From: a bacterium
Lineage (GTDB): Bacteria > Zhuqueibacterota > QNDG01 > JAFGCO01
Reading direction: 5' to 3'
Assembly (NCBI GenBank): GCA_016930535.1
Contig: JAFGGN010000057.1
Span: forward strand, 1 to 42,590
DNA length: 42,590 nt
In this document: positions 24,858 to 33,016 of the stretch, in pieces
Layout: every line of letters begins with the position of its first letter
How positions within the stretch are numbered: the stretch's first letter is position 1
The notes under the pieces: model-generated
Databases searched by the model: none
Told to the model about the DNA's origin: nothing
The model's input: the letters and a program-made list of their open reading frames with translations, nothing else
Made by a program: the position numbers and the translations under genes

Positions 24858-26111
24858 ATGTCACAGCTGGCCTATTACGGTCTGAGTTTCAAGGGCAGAC
24901 GGGCCGAAAATCAGGACAAGTACCTGACCATGAGGCTGGGACCGGAAACCTGTTTTCTGGCCGTGGCAGACGGCATGGGCGGTACGAATGGCGGTCAGAT
25001 TGCCAGCGGTCTGGTTCTGGAATCCGCGGAAGCCGTGCTTTCACGGACCTCGGTCGATCAGAAATTCCAGTTTATCATGAAACGGGTGCTTGAGCAGATC
25101 TTCCAGGAAGGCCAGAAGGCCATCGCAGCTTATATCAGTCAATATCCCGAGATGCAGGGCATGGGCACCACCCTGTCCTGCGTGATCGTGCATCAGGACC
25201 ATTGGTGTGCGGCGAGCATTGGAGACAGCCGCATCTATCTCCTGCAGAACCAGGTCGTGAAACAGATTTCCGTGGATCATACACCCATCCAGGAGTATAA
25301 AAACAAACACGGCCAGGTGGATCCGGCACTCGTTGCCCAGTACGGACACATTCTGCTCAAATCCATGGACGGCGGATCCGAAATGCCCGATATTTTTCCG
25401 GCTGATGAATCCGCCTTCACCCTGAAACGCGGACAGGGTTTTCTGCTCTGCTCAGACGGCCTGATCACGGACAAGGCGGGCAGACCTGATAAGAAGTTCG
25501 CCAGGTTCATATTCGGCCGTTCCGCGCTTCAGAAATCCGCCCAGGACCTGATCGGTTTTGCGTTCCATTCAGGCTCTACGGACAACATCACCGTTGTGCT
25601 CGCGGAATATGGAAAAATAGCCCGGATGCGTACCAAACTGCCTGATTTTGCCTACCCGCCGAGGGAGGGCAAATTTCAGCCAATGATGACACGGAGTGGC
25701 GGTTCCGATAAAAACCGTCTGATAATACCTGCGGTGTTACTGATCGTAATGATCGGGATTGCCGTGATGCTGTTCAGGCCTGAAAGAAATAAAGTTATCA
25801 GCGATTTTCCCCAAGAAGAAGTGACTTCCGGAGTGAGTGAAACTGAAGCGCCATTCAACTCGGCTGCAAGATTGACAATTGATGCGAATGCTCCCTTTCA
25901 GTCATCCCAAAGCATAAAATGGGGCCATGCAGAACCGAAAAATATCGTGGATTACTATGAAGTGTGCATTGATGACGCATGGGAACATGCCCAGGGTACG
26001 AGCTATAAACTGAATGGACTTTCGCCCGGAAACCACAAAATCATAATCAGGGCTCATTCAAAACAAGGTCAAATAAAAGATACTGATAAGATGACATTCA
26101 ATATACAATAA
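24858..26111 (+). CDS. PP2C-family Ser/Thr phosphatase with membrane helix and outer domain
   Basis: 417 residues. The PP2C domain (about 1-250) has the metal-binding and core motifs RRAENQDKYL, VADGMGGTNGG, GMGTTLSCVIV, SIGDSRIYLL, LLCSDGLITD and STDNITVVLAEYG, so the manganese/magnesium ligands appear complete. A membrane helix follows (about 290-310, LIIPAVLLIVMIGIAVMLF), then a ~100-residue extracytoplasmic tail ending YKLNGLSPGNHKIIIRAHSK, which looks like a fibronectin III/Y_Y_Y-type beta sandwich. It should remove phosphates placed by the kinases at 28669 and 30767. Its stop is 8 bases from the next start. Confidence 0.9.
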   Translation: MSQLAYYGLSFKGRRAENQDKYLTMRLGPETCFLAVADGMGGTNGGQIASGLVLESAEAVLSRTSVDQKFQFIMKRVLEQIFQEGQKAIAAYISQYPEMQGMGTTLSCVIVHQDHWCAASIGDSRIYLLQNQVVKQISVDHTPIQEYKNKHGQVDPALVAQYGHILLKSMDGGSEMPDIFPADESAFTLKRGQGFLLCSDGLITDKAGRPDKKFARFIFGRSALQKSAQDLIGFAFHSGSTDNITVVLAEYGKIARMRTKLPDFAYPPREGKFQPMMTRSGGSDKNRLIIPAVLLIVMIGIAVMLFRPERNKVISDFPQEEVTSGVSETEAPFNSAARLTIDANAPFQSSQSIKWGHAEPKNIVDYYEVCIDDAWEHAQGTSYKLNGLSPGNHKIIIRAHSKQGQIKDTDKMTFNIQ

Positions 26112-26119
26112 GGTTCAAC

Positions 26120-28636
26120 ATGAAACGCATCGCATGTGTACTCATGATCATTTTGGTTCAAGCCGCATTGCTTCGGGCAAAAAGCGAGGACCCGGTTTGG
26201 TATCCCAATACCTATGTGCATATTCAATCCATCGATCGGCGCCAATACCCGGAAATCTGGGTGCAGTTTTCTTATGCAGTAAAAGGGCAGAAGCTGGCGA
26301 ATGCCCAGGCCGAGTTCACCCAAAAACTCGAGTTGTTTGAGAACAAGGCACCGTTATCCATAAAGGATGTGGTGGTCCGTCACGATCTGAAAAAAATGGA
26401 TGTGCATGTACTGCTGGATCCAAATTTTCTGCAGCGTGAGGACTCACTTGGTGTTACGGACCTGCGACGCAAACTGGGCATGCATTTTCAGGTATCGGTT
26501 CATCTGAACTATCTTGAAAATACGTTTGTTCCCATGATGCCCGAGTACTGGCCGGTTATCGAAAAGATTCAACGTCCGGATTTTATCAAAAGTGCTTTTA
26601 AATATGCCAAGGATTTAATTCAGGGCTCAAACGAGGAGACCCTGTTTATTCTGTTCTCTGATTTCACCAGAATGACGGACGAGGAAATTATATTTGCGAA
26701 TCATTTTCTCGAATTAATCGAAAATCAGACCTATGTCTGGTTTGCCTTTGTTGAGCTCAGGTCCGATGATCACAAAGTATGGCTGAGCGGCAGAGCGACG
26801 AATCGCTGCCTGTTTTACAGCACTTTAAAAACAAAAAAGAGAGACAATCTGGATGAGATGCTTCTTCGGATGGACGATTTTATTACAGGCAATCAGATGC
26901 GGTTGGTAACCGAAACAGCCGATCGCAGAGGCCTGCATCCTGTAATCAATTATGTGCTTCGGATGACGGACAAAGATTCATCGAAATATAGCCTGAGGCA
27001 GACTAAGGAGGAAGCAAAAAACTGTTATCTTAAGGCGGTTAAAAAAGAGACCGATTATTTTATATATAAAATCCAGTACAATGCGGCGCTCGACAATCTG
27101 AGAGATGCCTACCAGAGATTGCCCGATGCGGATATTGTGTCGTATGCCTACGATCCCCTGAAAGGGAAATGCGATGCCCTGCTTCTGAAAACGGAGGCCA
27201 ATACCATCAATGCCGGGCTCAGGGACATGGAGTCCAGGTGGCCGCAATTCACGCGCGGCAATGCGCGGTTCGACGAGCTTAAAGCCGCCTGTCTGAAAAA
27301 GGAGCTCGAAAACCAGGAAACGCAGGGCGGTTCCCTGAAGGACCAGCTCAGCGCATGCGAAGCGGTCCTGGGCCTTCAGCCCGGCCTTGTCGTTTATCAG
27401 GTGAAACAGGCGGACCTCAAAGGGGAAATGCGGCTCGCGGACAACGATTACTGGGGGGCGCTGTCCCATTTTTCGGAGGCTGACCGGCTGAAAGCCGATA
27501 CGGCCATGCAGGCGAAAATTTCCAGGACATTCGCCAGGGCCGTGATGAATGATTACAAGACCGGAGATTTCGTCAATCTGTACGCCGGTTCCAGGAAATA
27601 CGAAAGCCATGTGCGTGACAGTTTTGCGAATGCGTATGTCTATGCAAAGAGTTGTGAAGAAACCAGGCATTTTGCGGAAGCGGTCCGGGAGTACGAATGG
27701 GTGCTGCAGCACTGGGACAACGGCAATACACTGGTCACCTGGGACAAGGCGTTTGACGACCTTGAATCCCTATATATTAAGGCACTGGATTTCGACAAAG
27801 CCTTTGATCTCATTAAAAGAGGCGCCGATAAGAATCCTGTCAGACCGGCCACCATTTCACCCCTTATCCTCAATCTGCATGCCAAATATGCCAGACCGCT
27901 TCTGGATGTGGGAGAGATTCTTTTCAGCCGATTATCCCCGCAGGAAACCGGCACTCTGTTCGCGGAATATCAGCGGGTGATACGCGATCCTTTTGTACAG
28001 GCCTGTTATCTGCTGAATCGGAATCTCAGCGTTTTGCAGAGCACACGGCCGTCCGGAGAGCATGTTCCAGGGAGCGTACAGATTCAGGGGATCACCTCAT
28101 TTCCAGCTTTTATCCTTGAATCCGGGCAGAATGCGACGGGCTGGCTCATCGCCCGGATCCCTTCCGGATATTTTGTCATCGAGATTTCATCGAATACGGA
28201 TCCGGAAACGAACAACAAACTCAGGCCGATTTACGACAATGCACAGAACGAGGACGCGTGGTTTTCATTGTACGATTTGAAAAGAATGCAGGGATGCACC
28301 TACCTGTCTCAGGCGCTTACGCTTTTTCTGGCCCAGGTGATTCAGAAACAGGGTCCGGACCAGCTCGGATCCTACTGGAACATTCTCCAGAAGGATGCAG
28401 GATTCAAATACGGTGTGTTCCATGATGCCCAGGGAACACAACAGTCCTCGAGTGGATTTGCACGGAGCAGCCTGAGCATGGACGAGTCGAACTGGAAGAG
28501 ATCCTCCTCGGCACAGGCCCTCTACAGGCAGGAAGATGTGAAATACGGCAATACGGCCGTGATCGATCTGTGCAATCCTGTGTACGGGAACGGACAGTAC
28601 CGCGGTACGATTCGTCTCGGATTCAAGAAATACTAG
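26120..28636 (+). CDS. Large exported protein with degenerate vWA-like and TPR-like regions
   Basis: An 838-residue protein that I cannot assign to a named family. It has a signal peptide (residues 1-20, AALLRA), then a ~250-residue alpha/beta region (VHVLLDPNFLQRED, ETLFILFSDFTRMTDEEI, YVWFAFVELRSDD) that resembles a vWA fold whose DxSxS metal site is missing, then a long helical repeat region (about 300-640; LDNLRDAYQRLPD, DNDYWGALSHFSEADRL, FAEAVREYEWVLQHW) like TPRs, and a ~180-residue C-terminal beta domain. It is translationally close to the PP2C gene and in front of the kinases, so a periplasmic partner of this signalling module is the best guess. Confidence 0.75.
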   Translation: MKRIACVLMIILVQAALLRAKSEDPVWYPNTYVHIQSIDRRQYPEIWVQFSYAVKGQKLANAQAEFTQKLELFENKAPLSIKDVVVRHDLKKMDVHVLLDPNFLQREDSLGVTDLRRKLGMHFQVSVHLNYLENTFVPMMPEYWPVIEKIQRPDFIKSAFKYAKDLIQGSNEETLFILFSDFTRMTDEEIIFANHFLELIENQTYVWFAFVELRSDDHKVWLSGRATNRCLFYSTLKTKKRDNLDEMLLRMDDFITGNQMRLVTETADRRGLHPVINYVLRMTDKDSSKYSLRQTKEEAKNCYLKAVKKETDYFIYKIQYNAALDNLRDAYQRLPDADIVSYAYDPLKGKCDALLLKTEANTINAGLRDMESRWPQFTRGNARFDELKAACLKKELENQETQGGSLKDQLSACEAVLGLQPGLVVYQVKQADLKGEMRLADNDYWGALSHFSEADRLKADTAMQAKISRTFARAVMNDYKTGDFVNLYAGSRKYESHVRDSFANAYVYAKSCEETRHFAEAVREYEWVLQHWDNGNTLVTWDKAFDDLESLYIKALDFDKAFDLIKRGADKNPVRPATISPLILNLHAKYARPLLDVGEILFSRLSPQETGTLFAEYQRVIRDPFVQACYLLNRNLSVLQSTRPSGEHVPGSVQIQGITSFPAFILESGQNATGWLIARIPSGYFVIEISSNTDPETNNKLRPIYDNAQNEDAWFSLYDLKRMQGCTYLSQALTLFLAQVIQKQGPDQLGSYWNILQKDAGFKYGVFHDAQGTQQSSSGFARSSLSMDESNWKRSSSAQALYRQEDVKYGNTAVIDLCNPVYGNGQYRGTIRLGFKKY

Positions 28637-28668
28637 TATTTTAATTCACTGTCTCAGGGGAGCATCGT

Positions 28669-30717
28669 TTGCAGCGGGCCAGTACACCGTCCGGAGAATC
28701 CAAAAAGAAACAGGCGGAGCTTGCACAATGTCCGGTATGCCTCGAATATGTTCTGTCAACCGCACGCAAATGCCGGCATTGCGGCGAACCGCTGCCCCCC
28801 GGAGGGGCCATCCCGGTCGTCGGCAAGGAGGAAGAACCCCGTTCCGCTGTTCCGGAACATACGGAACCTCCCGGAGAGATGCCCCGGGAAACTCATCCGC
28901 CGGTTTCGCCTAAGGTTTCACGAATGGACGCATTGATTAAAAACGCATTATCCGAGAAATACGAAATTGTGACCGAGCTGGGCAGGGGCGGCATGGCCAT
29001 CGTGTACAGGGCCGTTCAAAGGCAGCTGGGACGTACTGTGGCCCTGAAGGTGCTGATGCTGAACTATGCCGGCGACCAGGAACTGGTGCAGCGTTTCAAG
29101 CGGGAGGCCAGGGAGGTGGCACGGCTGTCCCATGACCATATCATACGGGTTATCGAGGAAGGTTCCGTAGGCGATGTGCATTATTTCTCCATGGAGTATC
29201 TGGAAGGCGAAACCCTGCTGCAGATGATCCGAAGAAAAAGATGTCTCTCCACAGGGCGAACCTTCAGGATTTTATACCGTATCGGAAAAGCCGTGGATTA
29301 CGCCCATGCGAACGGAGTGATACACCGGGACATCAAGAGCTCGAATATATTTGTCACCCACGACGGCCGCGCCGTTCTCATGGATTTCGGCATCGCTCAC
29401 ATGCGTTCATCGAACCGTCTGACACAACCCGGATCCATACTGGGCACGCCCGAGTACATGAGCCCTGAGCAGACACGCGGAGAAAAACTCGATCCCCGAA
29501 CGGACATCTATTCTCTGGGCGTGGTCATGTACGAGTGCCTCACCGGAAGGGTGCCCCACAAGGGCAAGACCCCATTCGAAACCATACGGCGGGTGAACGA
29601 GAACCGGCCGCTGCACCCCAAAAAGATCAAGGCAGATATTCCGGGCAAGGTGGCCCATATTGTGCTGAGATGTCTGGAAAAACGCCCGTCAGACCGGTTC
29701 CATTCGTGTGCAGAGATCTTCCGCCAGCTGCAAAACCTGCCGGATACAGGAAAATCGCATGCTCGAGGAACTCAGCGTGTTTCAGCGAGAACGGCTTTCC
29801 TCCTGTTTTTCCCCGCCCTGCTGTTCACCGGTTTGGCCCTGATATTGTGTGCGATTGCAGAAACCGGTTTGAATGGCTTTCTTTTATATCCGGCCGGATT
29901 GGTCGTGCCGCCAAGTATCACTCTGTTTGTCATGGTTATAAAAAAACTAAAAATCCGTCATGCTGCCGTACTAAAACTAAATATGATCATCGCAGTCCTG
30001 TTCATTGTCCCGTTTGTTTATTTTGTATTGGCCTTCATGACCGGCGGGACTGTCGGCTCTCATGCGTATTTAACGGAAAACGGACCACCGGTCACATTTC
30101 TTTTGGTCATAATGCAGCTTTTTATTTCACCCATGGCCTGCGTCTACCTGAAATTTCTGGCGGACCGCAGGCTGATCCCGCAAAGCGGAACGGACCCGCG
30201 TATCCGGCGAATACACGGTGATGGAAAGCGTGAAAACAATCACCATCATAAACTTCAGCCGGAAGGGCCCGAAAAACACGAGGGAAGCACGCATGTGTTC
30301 ACTGTGCGTTTCGGCAGCCAGAACGGCGTGCTGTTCAAACCGGATCCGTATGGATTTGCCCGCAAGGGAAAAATTTTAATTCGTCCGGATGCCATCGTAT
30401 TCGATGGTTCGAAAAAGCTGGGGTTGGCGCTCAGGCTGGCTTTGTTCCTGCTTTTAACTGTCATTCCGGTTCTGGTCTTTCGTTCCGGCGCAGGATATTT
30501 TTTCGGCCTGGGTGTGATTCCCGCCTATCTGATTGTCAACTGGATCGCTCTCAGGCATAGAATATCTGTACCCCGGGAAAATTTCAAACTGATTCACCGT
30601 AAGGGCAGGACTCTCGCCGCATCCGTCCGTCTGAACGGAAAAAGGAAATCCAGACATTGCCTGTTCAGAACAGGCACGGAAGACAAGGCAATCATGCTTG
30701 AAAAACTGCTGTCATGA
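28669..30717 (+). CDS. Zinc-ribbon Ser/Thr protein kinase with multiple membrane helices (kinase 1)
   Basis: 682 residues from a TTG start behind AGGGGAG. An N-terminal zinc ribbon has C21-x2-C24 and C35-x2-C38. The Hanks-type kinase domain (about 98-355) has the glycine loop LGRGGMAIVY, VALKVL lysine, VIHRDIKSSNIF catalytic loop, MDFGIAH and GTPEYMSPEQ, all intact. Then come four hydrophobic helices (about 375-510), a ~90-residue soluble segment with FTVRFGSQNGVLFKPDPYGF, a further hydrophobic pair and a short tail. It phosphorylates Ser/Thr of the FHA protein or other partners (inference). It shares the ribbon spacing with kinase 2. Confidence 0.9.
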   Translation: MQRASTPSGESKKKQAELAQCPVCLEYVLSTARKCRHCGEPLPPGGAIPVVGKEEEPRSAVPEHTEPPGEMPRETHPPVSPKVSRMDALIKNALSEKYEIVTELGRGGMAIVYRAVQRQLGRTVALKVLMLNYAGDQELVQRFKREAREVARLSHDHIIRVIEEGSVGDVHYFSMEYLEGETLLQMIRRKRCLSTGRTFRILYRIGKAVDYAHANGVIHRDIKSSNIFVTHDGRAVLMDFGIAHMRSSNRLTQPGSILGTPEYMSPEQTRGEKLDPRTDIYSLGVVMYECLTGRVPHKGKTPFETIRRVNENRPLHPKKIKADIPGKVAHIVLRCLEKRPSDRFHSCAEIFRQLQNLPDTGKSHARGTQRVSARTAFLLFFPALLFTGLALILCAIAETGLNGFLLYPAGLVVPPSITLFVMVIKKLKIRHAAVLKLNMIIAVLFIVPFVYFVLAFMTGGTVGSHAYLTENGPPVTFLLVIMQLFISPMACVYLKFLADRRLIPQSGTDPRIRRIHGDGKRENNHHHKLQPEGPEKHEGSTHVFTVRFGSQNGVLFKPDPYGFARKGKILIRPDAIVFDGSKKLGLALRLALFLLLTVIPVLVFRSGAGYFFGLGVIPAYLIVNWIALRHRISVPRENFKLIHRKGRTLAASVRLNGKRKSRHCLFRTGTEDKAIMLEKLLS

Positions 30718-30766
30718 TAAACGCTGCAGCGGGAATGATATAGAAAACGGATAGCAAGGCTTCCCA

Positions 30767-32935
30767 ATGTCCCACAAAACAACCACCTGTCCATACTGCA
30801 ACGGACCGATTATGGTCGGAGCCAGAAAGTGCATGCATTGCAGGGAATGGCTGAAACCGGCTCAGGAAGAAAAATCAGAAGAAAAAGCGGAAAAAAAACA
30901 GAACACTCTGGAAGATCTCTTCAAGAAAAACCATCAGATTTCCCGGATTAAAGAAATAGGGGAAGGTGGCATGGCCAAGGTTTTCCGCGGTTACCAGGAA
31001 AAACTGGGCCGGTTTGTGGCCATTAAAATTCTGCTGCCCGTGCATCAAAGCAATGAGGAATATATCGATCGTTTTCACAGCGAGGCACGCCGCCTTGCAG
31101 CGATGAGCCATCCCAACATCATTCCTGTTTATGACGAAGGCATGATCAACAATGTCCATTTTATTCTCATGCAGTACGTGCATGGCCAGAATCTGCACCA
31201 GATTATCGAAGCCAAGGGACAGCTGCCCATTACCTGGACCCTCCGGAGTGTGATACAGGTGGCTGGCGCCCTGGGATACGTACACAATCAGGGCCTGGTG
31301 CATCGGGATGTCAAGAGCCACAACATCATGTTTTCGAAGGACCGCCGGATTATTCTCATGGATTTCGGCATCGTTCACGACATCACGGGCGAGGGCAAAA
31401 CCAAAACGGGAACCGTGCTCGGCACACCGGAATATATGAGCCCTGAACAGGCACGTGGGGAAAAGGTGGATCATCGCTCCGACATCTATTCTCTGGGTGT
31501 CGTGATGTACCAATGCATGACGGGACGTATGCCTTTTCAAAGTGATAATGTACTGAGCACGATCCATCAAATCATTAACGAAAGGCCGGTGAATCCCCGG
31601 TCCTTACGAAAAGAGATGCCCTGGAAAATAGAAAATATCATCTTTAAATGCCTGGCAAAGGATCCGGGCAGAAGGTATCAAACGACGGATGAACTGATCA
31701 ATGCGCTTAAAACCGGCGAGGAAGAACGCGTGGTCGAGGAACTGGATGTGGATATGGGACCGACCCCGGTTCCCACACCGCGTCCCAGGCAAAGGTCCCG
31801 CAAATCGGCGCGTTCCACCGATTCCAGAATCAAAAAGGTGCTGACCGCGATTGTGATCAATGTGGCAGTCGTTCTTGCCATTGTGGTGTTCTATATTGTC
31901 AAACAACAGAAAGCCGATTATATCGATAACATGGTCGGAGTCGCCGAAAAACTGCTGCAGGAAGGGAAAATATTCGAGGCCGTGAATCTGGCGGACCTGG
32001 TGATTCAGGAGAAGGGGTACGATGTCCGGTTCGAGGGTATCAGGGAAGCTGCGTTCACTGAATGTAAAAAAAATGGGGATAAGGCATTTGCAGGGGGCCG
32101 TTTCGCGGAAGCCAGACAGATATACCAGGACGCGCTGACCATATCAGAGAGTCCCGAAGTTACGGAACAAATCGTCCGATGTGATAATGAGCTGAATGCA
32201 CAGGATGAAATTCAAAGGAAGGAAGCCGAGAGACAGGTTTGGGCATCCATTCACCGCCAAAAAAAGCAGGCCGATGCCCAGAAGGAAATTCAACGTTTGA
32301 ATGATCTGAATGCCTGCCTGCCGTATTTTCATCCGAACGCACAGGAAATGGTTCGTCAACTGTGTTACGAACCCGACGAAGTGCTTGTACATGACGATTT
32401 CAGTTCAAATGCAAACGGATGGCGCCTTGAAAATGTCCATGGCGGACATCATGTCGGAATTCAAAACGGAAGAATAAACGTTTATGGGGAGGATCCGAAT
32501 TCGTCTATATGGTCACAAATCAGTTGTCTTCATTCTGCGTGCATCATTCATTATAAATTTATGTTCATCAGTGAGACCAATACTGCCGGTGCAGGAATCG
32601 CCTTCAGGGGGGACTCAAAATGCAAACATTATTTTATCCTGTACAGAGACAATAAAATACGTTATGACTTCGGTTGTTACAATTTAAATGGTTCCGGAAG
32701 CAACTGGGAAAGCATCAAAAGTAATCGTACCTCTGTCAATATCAATTTCTCAAAAGAGAATCTGGTCGATGTGGTTCTGGTGAACACAAGGGCGTTTTTC
32801 TATGTGAACGGCGTATTTGTCACGGAGGTGGAGAATTTACGAAATACGGAAGGAGAATATCTGGGTTTTGTTGTGAGCAGACATGGTTGCAAGTATATAT
32901 TTGACGATCTGGTCGTCATCAGTCTGATACAGTAG
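30767..32935 (+). CDS. Zinc-ribbon Ser/Thr protein kinase with outer sensor domain (kinase 2)
   Basis: 722 residues. Zinc ribbon C8-x2-C11 and C22-x2-C25; kinase domain (about 58-315) with IGEGGMAKVF, VAIKIL, LVHRDVKSHNIM, MDFGIVH and GTPEYMSPEQ; a Pro/Arg-rich linker; one membrane helix (about 364-383, IVINVAVVLAIVVFYIV); a TPR/coiled segment (390-520, AEKLLQEGKIFEAVNLADLV); and a C-terminal extracytoplasmic beta-sandwich (about 540-720, DDFSSNANGWRLENVHGG ... AFFYVNGVFV) of the LamG/DUF1080-like type, a likely ligand-binding sensor. This is the PASTA-like layout with a different sensor. It starts 49 bases after kinase 1 ends. Confidence 0.92.
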   Translation: MSHKTTTCPYCNGPIMVGARKCMHCREWLKPAQEEKSEEKAEKKQNTLEDLFKKNHQISRIKEIGEGGMAKVFRGYQEKLGRFVAIKILLPVHQSNEEYIDRFHSEARRLAAMSHPNIIPVYDEGMINNVHFILMQYVHGQNLHQIIEAKGQLPITWTLRSVIQVAGALGYVHNQGLVHRDVKSHNIMFSKDRRIILMDFGIVHDITGEGKTKTGTVLGTPEYMSPEQARGEKVDHRSDIYSLGVVMYQCMTGRMPFQSDNVLSTIHQIINERPVNPRSLRKEMPWKIENIIFKCLAKDPGRRYQTTDELINALKTGEEERVVEELDVDMGPTPVPTPRPRQRSRKSARSTDSRIKKVLTAIVINVAVVLAIVVFYIVKQQKADYIDNMVGVAEKLLQEGKIFEAVNLADLVIQEKGYDVRFEGIREAAFTECKKNGDKAFAGGRFAEARQIYQDALTISESPEVTEQIVRCDNELNAQDEIQRKEAERQVWASIHRQKKQADAQKEIQRLNDLNACLPYFHPNAQEMVRQLCYEPDEVLVHDDFSSNANGWRLENVHGGHHVGIQNGRINVYGEDPNSSIWSQISCLHSACIIHYKFMFISETNTAGAGIAFRGDSKCKHYFILYRDNKIRYDFGCYNLNGSGSNWESIKSNRTSVNINFSKENLVDVVLVNTRAFFYVNGVFVTEVENLRNTEGEYLGFVVSRHGCKYIFDDLVVISLIQ

Positions 32936-33016
32936 TAACCGGCTGTTTCGATTTCACTAATTCTCAGAGTTTTAACCTATATCATCCTGTGCATTCGATG
33001 GGGGAGGATATCGGCC

